A stretch of DNA of 64,000 bases from Paenibacillus whitsoniae (GTDB taxonomy: Bacteria > Bacillota > Bacilli > Paenibacillales > NBRC-103111): positions 20,903 to 84,902 of the forward strand of contig NZ_RXHU01000009.1 of NCBI RefSeq assembly GCF_003955665.1, given 5' to 3'. Below the pieces are notes generated by a model. The model saw only the letters and a list, made by a program, of their open reading frames with translations, had not been told where the DNA came from and made no database searches. Of the stretch, positions 33,466-42,360 are shown piece after piece. Position 1 is the stretch's first letter, and every line of letters starts with the position of its first letter. A program made the translations under genes and the position numbers.

Positions 33466-34158
33466 ATGGAAAACTTATATCATTTCACAATTACAGGCGG
33501 AATTTCCGCCACTACCTACCTGCTTGTGTTTATCGTCGGAGTCGTGAGCGCGGTGTTAGCCTGCTATTTGCCTGTACTTGCTATGTTTGCTGGATATGTC
33601 CAGAAAGGAGCAGCCGGTAATAAAAGAAAAGCCATGCTCATCGCGATCAACTTTATCCTGGGCATGGCTGTCACTTCACTGTTGGCCGGTTTGATCTTCG
33701 CGCTGCTCGGCCAGCAGTTCCTACCCTTCGTTGAGAAGTATCACTTGCTCAACTGGGTACCGCCCGTCTTTGACATATTGGCGGGGCTGCAGCTGCTTGG
33801 CGTCATTTCATTTGCAATGCCTGCTTTTCAAAAGCCGTTGAGCCGGCCAGAAGGCCCACAAAGCGCCATGGCCGCTTTCAAACTAGGCATTCCCTATGGA
33901 CTTGTCATTTCGCCCTGTGCCGTCCCCATCTTTTTTGCACTGATCAGCTACATTGCACTTCAGGGAAGCCCGCTTCACGGGGCGCTGCTCATGACGACCT
34001 ATTCGTTAGGAAAAGGCTTGGTACTCGCGGCTGTTGCCGTCTTTTCCATTTCCATTCTACGCAAATTGGCAAAATGGAGCGGTCCTGTTAAAAAAATTGC
34101 CGGCTACCTCTCCATCGTAATTGGCATCATTTTTCTGATTATTGGGTTTATGAAGTAA
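33466..34158 (+). CDS. CcdA/DsbD-type membrane thiol electron transporter
   Basis: A 230-residue protein with six membrane helices. One cysteine in the first helix (AVLACYLPVLAMFAGYV) and one in the fourth (VISPCAVPIFFALISYI), each followed near by proline, match the redox-active pair of CcdA. CcdA-type proteins carry reducing power outward for cytochrome c maturation or sulfenic/disulfide repair. It lies 28 bases after the thioredoxin-like gene and before a peroxiredoxin-like gene. Confidence 0.82.
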   Translation: MENLYHFTITGGISATTYLLVFIVGVVSAVLACYLPVLAMFAGYVQKGAAGNKRKAMLIAINFILGMAVTSLLAGLIFALLGQQFLPFVEKYHLLNWVPPVFDILAGLQLLGVISFAMPAFQKPLSRPEGPQSAMAAFKLGIPYGLVISPCAVPIFFALISYIALQGSPLHGALLMTTYSLGKGLVLAAVAVFSISILRKLAKWSGPVKKIAGYLSIVIGIIFLIIGFMK

Positions 34159-34204
34159 CAGTTTAACATAGAAAAATCACTTTATTTTAGGAGGACATTC
34201 ATTC

Positions 34205-34849
34205 ATGTCATTAAATCAAACGTTGGAAGAAATGAAACAACAGCTTATCGCCCATTCGCCCGCAGAAGTCCAAGCCGCGATGTTCCGTTCCATTCGAGAG
34301 CAGATGGAGTCGGGTGTGCAGTATGGCCTGCAGGAAGGGCAGAAGGCGAAGGGGTTTACGCTGACCAATTCGCTGGGCATTCCCGTTCACTTATACGACG
34401 AACTGGCCAAAGGTCCCGTCGTGCTCACCTTCTACCGCGGCGGCTGGTGCCCATACTGCAACGCGCAGCTCCGTGCATACCAGAAAGTACTGCCGGAGAT
34501 ACAAGCGCTGGGCGCCAGGCTCATCGCCGTCAGCCCACAAAGCCCGGACAACACGCTCTCGCATCAGGAGAAGGAACAACTCCAGTTTGAGGTGCTGAGC
34601 GATACGAACGGTCTGGTGGCCGCCTTTTACAATATCTTGTACGACGTACCTTCGTACTTGCAGGAGATCATGATGAACCTGTTCAAGCTGGATCTGGCTG
34701 AATACAACGCGACCGAGCGGTGGATACTCCCCATTCCCTCTACCTTTATGATTGACGAGTCCGGCATTATCCGCTCAGCGTACGTCAACCCGGATTTTAT
34801 GAAACGCTTGGAGCCGGAGGATATTCTGGATGAGTTACGGAAGTTGTGA
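34205..34849 (+). CDS. AhpC/TSA peroxiredoxin-like protein
   Basis: A 214-residue protein with a thioredoxin-type core: VVLTFYRGGWCPYCNAQLRAY carries a CxxC at the active site, and LPIPSTFMIDESGIIRSAYV holds the cis-proline side. No signal peptide is present. With the two upstream genes it forms a thiol-redox or peroxide-detoxification operon. The ribosome site is AGGAGG. A terminator follows at 34878. Confidence 0.85.
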   Translation: MSLNQTLEEMKQQLIAHSPAEVQAAMFRSIREQMESGVQYGLQEGQKAKGFTLTNSLGIPVHLYDELAKGPVVLTFYRGGWCPYCNAQLRAYQKVLPEIQALGARLIAVSPQSPDNTLSHQEKEQLQFEVLSDTNGLVAAFYNILYDVPSYLQEIMMNLFKLDLAEYNATERWILPIPSTFMIDESGIIRSAYVNPDFMKRLEPEDILDELRKL

Positions 34850-34877
34850 ACTGTTTCCATCAACACGACTCAAGACC

Positions 34878-34913
34878 AAGCCCCATGCGCCGACGACGCG
34901 TGGGGCTTTCTTC
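34878..34913 (+). terminator. Intrinsic terminator after the redox operon
   Basis: AAGCCCCA pairs with TGGGGCTT, with an inner GCGC-rich loop, followed by TCTT. Confidence 0.7.
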
Positions 34914-34922
34914 CGTCATGAA

Positions 34923-35102
34923 TTATATACGTTTTATCCTGCTCATAAAATTCAATATAGCTTCAAGGCGTATTTTATCAGCGCATTCTTCGCAACAGAA
35001 ATACTTAACCTTCCTTTCCTTCGCTTGTTTATATTTTAGTGAACCCTCGTATGCTCTGAATGTTTTTTTACAACTAAAACATAGTACCTCAAAGTAAAAC
35101 AT
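34923..35102 (-). CDS. Small zinc-ribbon-like protein
   Basis: A 59-residue protein with two cysteine pairs, CFSC at residues 8-11 and CEEC in YFCCEECADK, separated by a lysine-rich stretch. The layout resembles small DUF2197-type zinc-binding proteins of bacilli. A near-perfect AGGAGGGGG site lies four to five bases before the ATG at 35102, which supports real translation. The role is unknown. It is more AT-rich than its neighbours. Confidence 0.7.
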   Translation of the reverse strand: MFYFEVLCFSCKKTFRAYEGSLKYKQAKERKVKYFCCEECADKIRLEAILNFMSRIKRI

Positions 35103-35192
35103 TTTACCCCCTCCTAATGAGTTCCTCGACAAGGTTCATCCCTATTGACATGATCATCGCGTTGCGTTATAACGGAATAAATTCTAAATAAC

Positions 35193-35221
35193 ACACTGTA
35201 TTATTTAATTTAGCACAGTGT
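35193..35221 (+). promoter_or_regulatory. Probable operator of the TetR gene
   Basis: ACACTGT (35193-35199) and ACAGTGT (35215-35221) form an inverted repeat with 15 AT-rich bases between them, 28 bases before the TetR start. TetR proteins usually bind such sites in their own promoter. Confidence 0.6.
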
Positions 35222-35248
35222 ATTAAAAAAGACAAGGGAGCGCTACCG

Positions 35249-35857
35249 TTGCCAAAAATCGTCGACCACGAACAAAAAAGAAAACTAATCGCCGAATCGG
35301 CCTGGCGTATTATTGAAGAAAAAGGCATCGAGCATGCATCCATCCGCGCTGTCGCCGCTGCGGCAGGATTGTCGCCCGGCGCCTTGCGGCATTATTTTTC
35401 AACGCAGGACGAACTGTTGCTATTTATCGTGGATTATTATTTGACTAGAGGAGTTGATAGAGCAGCAGAGGGGCTGGTGATAAGCCACATTCCGATAAAG
35501 GCTGCGAAGGAAATTCTGTTGCAGCTGCTCCCAATGAATGAGGAAAAACGAACTGCCGCCGGCGTCTGGTGGATCTTCGCCATCCGCTCCCTCACGAGCT
35601 TAGCGCTGCAGGCTAAAAAAGACGAGCTCATCGACGGACTCCACTACCTGACTAAAGCTACCCTTGACATTCTAGCTCAGGCGCAGCTTCTCCCTCCCGC
35701 GGTGGACATTCAACTCGAAACACTACGATTGGCCGCGCTTATCGAAGGCTTGACGATTCTTGCCTTGCTTCGCCCGGAGCTCTATGCACCGGAGACCGTT
35801 GAGCAGATCGTCATCCGCCATCTCCATGAGCTGTGCTCACGTGCTGCGGATGGTTAA
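35249..35857 (+). CDS. TetR-family transcriptional regulator
   Basis: A 202-residue repressor. The N-terminal helix-turn-helix is ASIRAVAAAAGLSPGALRHYFSTQDEL, and the C-terminal ligand domain resembles the BetI/PksA-like group. TTG start after AAGGGAGCG. No target gene is adjacent: the gene stands alone between terminators. It probably represses itself through the repeat at 35193. Confidence 0.88.
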   Translation: MPKIVDHEQKRKLIAESAWRIIEEKGIEHASIRAVAAAAGLSPGALRHYFSTQDELLLFIVDYYLTRGVDRAAEGLVISHIPIKAAKEILLQLLPMNEEKRTAAGVWWIFAIRSLTSLALQAKKDELIDGLHYLTKATLDILAQAQLLPPAVDIQLETLRLAALIEGLTILALLRPELYAPETVEQIVIRHLHELCSRAADG

Positions 35858-35900
35858 GTAAAGGCTATGCTACATCATAATGGTGATTTGCGAAAATAAA

Positions 35901-35930
35901 AAAACGCCTTCATGAAAAGGCGTTTTTGAG
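35901..35930 (+). terminator. Intrinsic terminator after the TetR gene
   Basis: AAAACGCCTT pairs with AAAGGCGTTTT, with A and T tracts on both sides, so it can act on both strands. Confidence 0.85.
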
Positions 35931-35950
35931 TGATATCATTTTCCGTTCAT

Positions 35951-35986
35951 AAAAAAGTCCCGATGTAAAATCAATCACCGGGACTT
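35951..35986 (-). terminator. Intrinsic terminator for the yellow/MRJP-like gene
   Basis: AAGTCCCG (35955-35962) pairs with CGGGACTT (35979-35986). On the minus strand the stem runs into six T. Confidence 0.8.
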
Positions 35987-36010
35987 GTTGGGGTTACTAT
36001 CTAATATTTA

Positions 36011-37096
36011 CTAATAAGTAGGAGCAGGCGGTTCGTCTATTTTCATACGGAGTAAACTATAAGGCTTCTGCCGCAGGTCATTTCCATAATGAAATCTGGA
36101 CTGCCGATGTAATTGGTTCACGATGAAATATAAGTATTGATCTGGACCAATAGAAAAAGTATCCGGCCATAAAATTCTCGGGTCATGTGCGATGGTTTCC
36201 ATTATGCCATTCGGCAAAATCTTCCGAATACTATTGTTTTCATAGTCTCCAGCATAAACGTTTCCTTGTGCATCGGTGATCATGCCATCTGAAGCACCTT
36301 TTTCTCCCCAATACTTCACGTGATATTGTAAATTCATATCCGGTATAGACCTGTCTCTCAGGGCTTCCGTTGAAATCGAGAATAGATGACGACTGGAGAG
36401 AGGGCAATAATACAGCATCTTGCCGTCCGCGGAAATCGCTATACCGTCGGATGCCAATCTAAAGGGTGAAGTAGATCCGTCTTTGTTTCGATTCATCAGA
36501 ATTTTACCTTCAACTTTCGGTAAGAAAAAGAGATCGGGCGAGGTTGAATTTGCTCCATTTAACCGTCTCCAGGCATAGCCCGTTTCTAAATCAACGACAA
36601 TAATGGCTCCTGGTCCTCGGGAAGACGAATCCGTAATATACGCATACCCTGCTTTACCAACACGAAAATCAAATCTAACATCATTCAGATAAGTAGTCGG
36701 CAGAACAACATCTTCTGTAAATGTAAATACGCTTCTTATGGTATTCGTATTTAAATCTACAGCGACTAACTTCGCCCCCCCTTTGATGGGTTCTGAGAAA
36801 TTTGGAGCCCCCGTATCCAGTACCCAAAGCGTTCCCTGTCCATCAGCAACGACACTTTGGACACTAATGAAGGACGTTGTAATATTCGATGGGCTCACCA
36901 CATTAGCGTCTAAACTAGGATAAGGCTGCAATGTACCGCGAACGATTTCGGCCACCGTAAATTTAACATCGTCTCCCCATTTTGGAAAGCAAATGAAAAT
37001 ACGCCCGGTTTCAGAAACAGTAACGCCTGTAGGCATGGCCTCGTAAAATAAAAAAACCGCCTCAAACTTACCGAAATACATTTCGCTCGGTAACAT
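36011..37096 (-). CDS. Major royal jelly/yellow-family beta-propeller protein
   Basis: A 361-residue protein matching the MRJP/yellow family: MPTGVTVSETGRIFICFPKWGDD, LWVLDTGAPNFSEPIKGGAKLVAVDL, YAYITDSSSRGPGAIIVVDLETG, SDGIAISADGKMLYYCPL and the C-terminal DRSIPDMNLQ to DNDLRQ-type region. Bacterial homologues are known but few have a defined activity. No signal peptide is visible, unlike the insect proteins. The start is either the GTG at 37099 or the ATG at 37096. It stands alone. Confidence 0.85.
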   Translation of the reverse strand: MLPSEMYFGKFEAVFLFYEAMPTGVTVSETGRIFICFPKWGDDVKFTVAEIVRGTLQPYPSLDANVVSPSNITTSFISVQSVVADGQGTLWVLDTGAPNFSEPIKGGAKLVAVDLNTNTIRSVFTFTEDVVLPTTYLNDVRFDFRVGKAGYAYITDSSSRGPGAIIVVDLETGYAWRRLNGANSTSPDLFFLPKVEGKILMNRNKDGSTSPFRLASDGIAISADGKMLYYCPLSSRHLFSISTEALRDRSIPDMNLQYHVKYWGEKGASDGMITDAQGNVYAGDYENNSIRKILPNGIMETIAHDPRILWPDTFSIGPDQYLYFIVNQLHRQSRFHYGNDLRQKPYSLLRMKIDEPPAPTY

Positions 37097-37243
37097 CACT
37101 TGTATAAAATCCCCCTCATCCAGTTCGAACTGCTATCACCTATTTATATGACTGAATGTGGTTCAATTGCCTGGATACTAAAATATTTTTACGGATCCCC
37201 TTCCGAAAATGAATTCAATCCCTGCCATGTTCCGGAGCACTTA

Positions 37244-38455
37244 TCAATGAGATTCCTTCCGTAATTTCAAATACTCCGTCGCATAATACGCCATGGCGAT
37301 GGTTGGCAAGGCGATGCCGATCAGTAATGCCGCCTTCCAGCCCCCCGTTGCGTAAGCCCATCCCCCTGCCGCTGAGCCGATAGCTCCCCCTAAAAAGAAA
37401 ATGGCCATATACAAACCGTTAAGCCTACTGCGAAATTCCGCTCCTAAAGAGAAAATCACCCGCTGCCCGAGAACCATGTTGGCGGAAACCCCCATGTCAA
37501 GTAAAATCGCCGCAACGACGAGGACGGGGACTGCGAGTCCAGTACTTGATGGAACCAGCAAGGGAAGCAGCCCGGAAAAGATGACGATGCCCAATGCCCA
37601 TCCCGTAGCCGGACGAACCCATCCGCGGTCTGCCATACGGCCCGCCGCTGGCGCCACAATTGCCCCCATTACCCCGACTAATGCGAACAGCGCGACCCCT
37701 TCCTGCGTGAAATGGAACTGCGGACTCGTCAATACTAACGGAACTGTCGTCCAAAACAAACTGAACGTTCCGAATACGCAAGCATGGTAAATTGCCCTCC
37801 GGCGCAATGCCGGTGTCGCCTTCAGCAGATGCAGCATGGAGTGCAGCAGCGCCGGGTAAGCTGTAGCGGTCGGAGGCCTCCTCGAGGGTAGTGCCTTTGC
37901 CAAGACAAGAGCCAGTGCGAAAATCAATGCTGCGGAGATGAAATATATAGCGCGCCAACCCATATACTCCGCCACCAAGCTTGAAATGGGACGCGCGAGC
38001 ATAATCCCCAGAAGGAGCCCGCTCATGACGTTGCCCACATTGCGACCGCGCACGGCTTCAGGTGAAAGATGCGCCGCATACGGCACAAGGATTTGTGCTG
38101 CTACGGAACCAACTCCGATCACGAATGAAGCGGCGAGGAACAGGATGGCGCTTTTGAGTTCAGCGGCAATTGCCAAAACGGCGGCTGTAAGGAGCAATGA
38201 TGACAGGATCAACTTACGATTTTCCAGGATGTCGCCCAACGGTACGATAAATAACAAGCCGATTCCGTAGCCGACTTGAGTCAACGTAACGATGAGTGCG
38301 GCAGCCCCGGATGAGAGCCCGATGGTCGAACCGATCGAGCCTATCAATGGTTGAGCATAATAAAGATTGGCCGCGATGATCCCGCAAGCGGCAGCCAGGA
38401 TAAAAATCAGCGATGGCGAGATCGATTTTTCCGTTGGAATGGAAGCTGAATGCAT
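37244..38455 (-). CDS. MFS transporter, probable drug or metabolite exporter
   Basis: A 403-residue permease with twelve predicted helices and the MFS loop motif ([13 protein letters not shown]) after helix 2. It resembles the DHA-type exporters of bacilli. A TetR gene lies upstream on the same strand, and both promoters carry the same 20-base motif, so the pump is probably repressed by that regulator and released by its substrate. Confidence 0.88.
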   Translation of the reverse strand: MHSASIPTEKSISPSLIFILAAACGIIAANLYYAQPLIGSIGSTIGLSSGAAALIVTLTQVGYGIGLLFIVPLGDILENRKLILSSLLLTAAVLAIAAELKSAILFLAASFVIGVGSVAAQILVPYAAHLSPEAVRGRNVGNVMSGLLLGIMLARPISSLVAEYMGWRAIYFISAALIFALALVLAKALPSRRPPTATAYPALLHSMLHLLKATPALRRRAIYHACVFGTFSLFWTTVPLVLTSPQFHFTQEGVALFALVGVMGAIVAPAAGRMADRGWVRPATGWALGIVIFSGLLPLLVPSSTGLAVPVLVVAAILLDMGVSANMVLGQRVIFSLGAEFRSRLNGLYMAIFFLGGAIGSAAGGWAYATGGWKAALLIGIALPTIAMAYYATEYLKLRKESH

Positions 38456-38481
38456 AGAAAGTCCCCTTTACTCACCAGAAA

Positions 38482-38502
38482 TTTTCCGGAACAATCATTC
38501 CG
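38482..38502 (-). promoter_or_regulatory. Operator copy 1 upstream of the MFS pump
   Basis: TTTTCCGGAACAATCATTCC contains the inverted repeat CGGAA-N6-TTCCG. Seventeen of 20 bases recur at 39134-39153 in front of the TetR gene. Confidence 0.6.
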
Positions 38503-38522
38503 AAATGGGCAAAAAAAATATG

Positions 38523-39098
38523 TTATAGCATTTCCAACACCATGTCTGTCATCTTCTGCATTTTGCTGCGGTCACCTTGCACCTTCGCAATGATATTTAT
38601 ACTATGATTCAGGTTTGAGAGCAGATAAGATAACGTCTTGATATCTTTCTCAGGCATGATTTCTCCCGTCTCCTGACCTTTGCGCAGCAGCTCGTAGAAG
38701 GATTTCTCTAATTCGTCAAACCGCTCCCTGATCAACGCATTCAGTTGCTCATCGGGCGAATCCATGCCGACTGCTGCATTCGTTATAAGACAGCCTTTCG
38801 GCGACTCCCCATCCAAGGCGGAATCGATGTGGGTCTCGAAGTACTGCCGGATTCCCGATTTTGCGGATGTCGCATTGACAAGGATGTCCCGTTTGGCTTG
38901 CTTCCACTTCTTGTACCAGTTGATCGCCTCGATATACAGCGTTTGTTTGCCCCCGAACGTTTCGTACAGACTTGATCTGCTAAGATCCATCGCCTCCAGC
39001 AAATCGGGAATGCTTGCCGCTTCGTAGCCCTTCCTCCAAAAAACAAGCATCGCTTTATGAAGCACCGCTTCTTTATCAAACTCTTTGTAGCGACCCAT
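38523..39098 (-). CDS. TetR-family repressor, probable regulator of the MFS pump
   Basis: A 191-residue regulator with the helix-turn-helix ASIPDLLEAMDLSRSSLYETFGGK and a C-terminal domain ending DMVLEML. The start at 39098 is chosen for its AAGGAGGGA site; the longer in-frame extension crosses the promoter and operator. It is followed by the MFS gene on the same strand. Confidence 0.88.
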   Translation of the reverse strand: MGRYKEFDKEAVLHKAMLVFWRKGYEAASIPDLLEAMDLSRSSLYETFGGKQTLYIEAINWYKKWKQAKRDILVNATSAKSGIRQYFETHIDSALDGESPKGCLITNAAVGMDSPDEQLNALIRERFDELEKSFYELLRKGQETGEIMPEKDIKTLSYLLSNLNHSINIIAKVQGDRSKMQKMTDMVLEML

Positions 39099-39133
39099 GG
39101 TTCTCCCTCCTTTTCCGTAGGTACAGTATATGC

Positions 39134-39153
39134 TTTTCCGGAACGATAAGTCC
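39134..39153 (-). promoter_or_regulatory. Operator copy 2 upstream of the TetR gene
   Basis: TTTTCCGGAACGATAAGTCC matches the pump operator at 17 of 20 positions, 36 bases before the TetR start, which supports autoregulation. Confidence 0.6.
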
Positions 39154-39302
39154 AGTATTTTTTGGAGATATGAAAATAGCACAGGCTGAGCTCCCGTATC
39201 GGGGCCCGCCTTGGGTAACAAAAGTTTGCATATTTTTGCCATATGCGATATGATTTTATTATCGACAAATTTGCAGGTCTAATTAAGGAGGTTCATGCAT
39301 CG

Positions 39303-39887
39303 ATGTGCCCCCGTACCAAAGAACAAAATGAACACATTCGCACGCAGCGTAGAGAACAAATTCTTGACGCCGCCGCGCGCGCTTACTTCCGCACGGGCGG
39401 CAGTTTTGATATTCGCGATGTCGCTCGCGAGGCCGAGCTTGGTTACGGCACGGTTTACCACTATTACCCCAACCGGCATTTATTGATAGAAGATGTGCTG
39501 GACAGCGGCTTCGAACGATGCGAGCTCGCCCTAGCAGAATGGGCACACCTCGACGGCAGAATCCCTGATGAGCGGCAGGTCCTTCTGTATTGCAAGGCGC
39601 TGCTCCGGCTATGGCAGTCGGACGCCCGCGCATATCTCGTCTACAAGATGGCGGCCGAATATTATGCGGGCTTGCCTTACAAGGATCGGCTCCCCGCCCA
39701 GAGACGATTCATGGAACGGCTGTACGTGCCGCTCCAATCGATCACCCAACGCAACGACGACAGCGTCGACCATCTGCTTGCCGTGCTGGTCGGTTGTTGC
39801 GGGCTGCACTACTATGCAGGTACTTCCGAGCTGGACGTTGATCGAATCGCCCAGCTTGCGATGCAAGCCATCACAAAGGAGCCCTGA
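39303..39887 (+). CDS. TetR-family transcriptional regulator upstream of map
   Basis: A 194-residue regulator with QILDAAARAYFRTGGSFDIRDVAREAELGYGTVYHYYPNR as DNA-binding domain. The C-terminal ligand domain is unassigned. The ATG at 39303 lies 11 bases after AAGGAGG, a little far, but upstream in-frame codons lack a site. It ends seven bases before the methionine aminopeptidase gene and is likely co-transcribed with it. Confidence 0.85.
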   Translation: MCPRTKEQNEHIRTQRREQILDAAARAYFRTGGSFDIRDVAREAELGYGTVYHYYPNRHLLIEDVLDSGFERCELALAEWAHLDGRIPDERQVLLYCKALLRLWQSDARAYLVYKMAAEYYAGLPYKDRLPAQRRFMERLYVPLQSITQRNDDSVDHLLAVLVGCCGLHYYAGTSELDVDRIAQLAMQAITKEP

Positions 39888-39894
39888 TTCAAAC

Positions 39895-40641
39895 ATGATT
39901 ATCTTAAAAAGCAAATATGAAATCGAGGCCATCCGCAAGGCATGCCAAGTGGTGGCCGAATGCCATCGCACGATCGCACCGCTCATCCAACCGGGTATCA
40001 CGACCAACGAGATTGAGCGCATCTTCGAAGACATTATCTTGAAGCACGGGGCTAAGCCCTACACGAAGGGCTACAAGGGCTATCCCTATGCGACCTGTGC
40101 ATCCGTCAACGACGTGATCGCGCATGGCTTCCCTAGCGATAAGCCCCTTAAGGAAGGCGATATCGTGACGATCGACACAGTGGCAGAGCTCGACGGCTGG
40201 CTCGGCGATTCCGCCTGGAGCTATGCGGTCGGGAAGATCTCGCCGACGGCAGAGAAGCTGATGCGCATCACGAAGGAATGCCTTGACCTCGGCATCGCGC
40301 AGGCGCAGCCCGGCAATCGGCTCGGTGACGTGACAAGTGCGATCCAGCGGCACGCCGAATCGAACGGCTTCGGCGTCGTGCGAGACCTTCTCGCGCATGG
40401 CATCGGCCGGGACCTGCACGAGGATCCGAACTATATGCATGTCGGCAAGCCCGGCAAAGGCCCCCGCATCAAGGAAGGCATGGTGTTCACAATCGAGCCA
40501 ATGATCACCGAAGGCACCTACGCCATGACAATCGATGCGGACGGCTGGACCGCAAGGACACTGGATCGCAAGCTCGCTGCACAATACGAGCATACGATTG
40601 CCATCACCTCTGAAGGTCCACAGATCCTGACCTCTCAGTAA
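39895..40641 (+). CDS. map: Type I methionine aminopeptidase
   Basis: A 248-residue enzyme that removes N-terminal methionine. The five metal ligands are present with the usual spacing: Asp94, Asp105 (GWLGDSAW), His168 (LLAHGIGRDLHEDP), Glu201 (FTIEPM) and Glu232 (YEHT). The essential map copy of bacilli usually lies in the ribosomal protein cluster, so this is probably a second, accessory copy, here coupled to a TetR gene. The AAAGGAG site is 13 bases upstream. Confidence 0.9.
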   Translation: MIILKSKYEIEAIRKACQVVAECHRTIAPLIQPGITTNEIERIFEDIILKHGAKPYTKGYKGYPYATCASVNDVIAHGFPSDKPLKEGDIVTIDTVAELDGWLGDSAWSYAVGKISPTAEKLMRITKECLDLGIAQAQPGNRLGDVTSAIQRHAESNGFGVVRDLLAHGIGRDLHEDPNYMHVGKPGKGPRIKEGMVFTIEPMITEGTYAMTIDADGWTARTLDRKLAAQYEHTIAITSEGPQILTSQ

Positions 40642-40646
40642 CATTA

Positions 40647-40680
40647 GAAGTCGACCAATAAGGTGGTCGACTTCTTTTTT
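40647..40680 (+). terminator. Intrinsic terminator after map
   Basis: GAAGTCGACC pairs with GGTCGACTTC, followed by a run of T. Confidence 0.88.
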
Positions 40681-40690
40681 AATTTCCGAC

Positions 40691-41338
40691 TTACCGGCTT
40701 GCCGCAAACCATCGCTGCCTGCCGACTGTCCTTATGATGACCTCCGGGATGATCAGCAGCAGCGCTATAGCGCAGTAGACACCGATGGTATAGCTGCCGG
40801 AATAAGTGAAACCGAATCCCTGATGAAACAGGGATGTAAGGAGATGAATCGCCATATTCGTAAAACAAAAGGCGTAGCTTCGAATCATCCAATTCCGATG
40901 TTTGAGGATTTGTTTCTTCTTGATTTGGACAAGCGCCGTAATGGTCATTGCCGGCCAGATGAGATTCAGCAGATTGAATCCCATGCTGCTGATCTTGCCA
41001 CCGGTGGCGTGTGGAGCCATATAGCCGGAGGTTACAACGACAAGCAGAACAGACACGATATAAACGTAGCCGTTGATCCGGTGGAGCTTGCGGCTTTTTT
41101 CAAAGAACCGGATTGAGAAGTTAAGCAGCCCCGAAAGCATGGCGACGCAGGCAAAGGCGACGTGCACGTACATGACGTTGAGCCAGACCGAAAGATTCAG
41201 CTCACGTTTCAATTCGGTTTTATGGCTTAAGAAGCTTTCTGCTCCAGGATCGAACACATAATTTTTCGCTAGCGCGTACAGAATGAACAGGATGCTGACA
41301 CCGGCAAGCAAGCTATACCATGATACCGCTCTTTTCAT
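40691..41338 (-). CDS. DUF2306-type membrane protein
   Basis: A 215-residue protein with about six membrane helices and conserved histidines (YVHVAFACVAMLSGLLNFSIRFFEKSRKLHRINGYVYI, then KHRNWMIRSYAF). The histidine pattern fits the DUF2306 group, whose function is unknown; a heme- or redox-linked role is only a guess. The start overlaps the stop of the PfpI gene as ATGA, so translation is coupled. Confidence 0.8.
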   Translation of the reverse strand: MKRAVSWYSLLAGVSILFILYALAKNYVFDPGAESFLSHKTELKRELNLSVWLNVMYVHVAFACVAMLSGLLNFSIRFFEKSRKLHRINGYVYIVSVLLVVVTSGYMAPHATGGKISSMGFNLLNLIWPAMTITALVQIKKKQILKHRNWMIRSYAFCFTNMAIHLLTSLFHQGFGFTYSGSYTIGVYCAIALLLIIPEVIIRTVGRQRWFAASR

Positions 41339-42360
41339 AGGATTCTCCTACCCGTTAATTTGGATGCCGGCAGCATGCCGGCCTTCGCGACCCCGGTCAT
41401 CTGATCTCCGTCAACAGCCACTTCAAATTTCAGATTTAAGCGCATCGGCTTTGTAATTTTCAGCAGCCAGACTAGCTTGTCGCCCTGTAGAACCGAGTCC
41501 AAAAAATCAACCGTTTCATTCCCCTGTACGGCCTTTCCGTGAACGATGCCATTGTAGGTAACAATGGATAGCCTCACCTGCAGCTTCCCAATTGGCGTAG
41601 CAATCGTCGTATCCCATTCTCCATCAAATGCGAATTCTTGCTGAGTCTTGCCTGTCGGGGGACCAACTTTGATCGCCGCTTGCTTTTCTGCTTTCTGAGG
41701 CTCGCCGCCCGTCATCGGTATTGGCGCCATACCTGTCGCCCGCCAGACCGTTCCCCTTCGCTCATATTCGAACAAACGTTCGATTTCGTGCGCGATGCGC
41801 GGCCCAAACTCGCGCTCCACCAGATAGAGAGCCGCATCAAGCCCCGACGTGACGCCGCCGCCGGAAACCAGGTTGCCATCATCCACGACGCGCGCAGGGA
41901 TAGGAACAGCACCGGTCGCACCCAGTAAATCCATGCCCAGATGATTAGTTACTGCCGGTCTTCCTTCAAGCAACCCCGCCATAGCCAGCACCAGGGACCC
42001 GCCGCATACCGTTGCGACGACGACTTCTTTTTGTTCGAGCGCCTTCCCTAGCATGCCGGGCAATGCCGTATGGACGGTCCGTCCCAAAATGGACGGAACC
42101 GAATTAGGACCGTCTCCTTCTACGGGACCGGACGCTCCGGGCACGAGAATAATGCCCGGGCGCACCGGATCCAGGCGGTCGCCAGCTTCGATTTTTAACC
42201 CGTTCGTGCCGCTAGGCACAGATCTTGGCCCCTCGGCAGTAACGAGCTTTACGCTTAAGGCGTTTTCCGTCAACATCTCAGCAGCACAAAATACCTCGTA
42301 GGGCGCAAGGGCGTCGAGCAGATCGAACCCGTCAAAAAGCACGATTTGAACCGATAACAT
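41335..42360 (-). CDS. DJ-1/PfpI-type protein with a C-terminal beta-rich domain
   Basis: The 341-residue protein begins with a DJ-1/PfpI glutaminase-like domain (SVQIVLFDGFDLLDALAPYEVF, ATVCGGSLVLAMAGLLEGRPAVTNH, with the nucleophile-elbow cysteine). From about residue 245 a second domain follows (DGEWDTTIATPIGKLQVRLSI to GRRIL) that looks like a small beta-barrel and is not usual in the family. The ATG at 42360 is preferred because AAGGAGG lies eight bases before it. It is divergent from a two-component system that may control it. Confidence 0.82.
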   Translation of the reverse strand: MLSVQIVLFDGFDLLDALAPYEVFCAAEMLTENALSVKLVTAEGPRSVPSGTNGLKIEAGDRLDPVRPGIILVPGASGPVEGDGPNSVPSILGRTVHTALPGMLGKALEQKEVVVATVCGGSLVLAMAGLLEGRPAVTNHLGMDLLGATGAVPIPARVVDDGNLVSGGGVTSGLDAALYLVEREFGPRIAHEIERLFEYERRGTVWRATGMAPIPMTGGEPQKAEKQAAIKVGPPTGKTQQEFAFDGEWDTTIATPIGKLQVRLSIVTYNGIVHGKAVQGNETVDFLDSVLQGDKLVWLLKITKPMRLNLKFEVAVDGDQMTGVAKAGMLPASKLTGRRIL

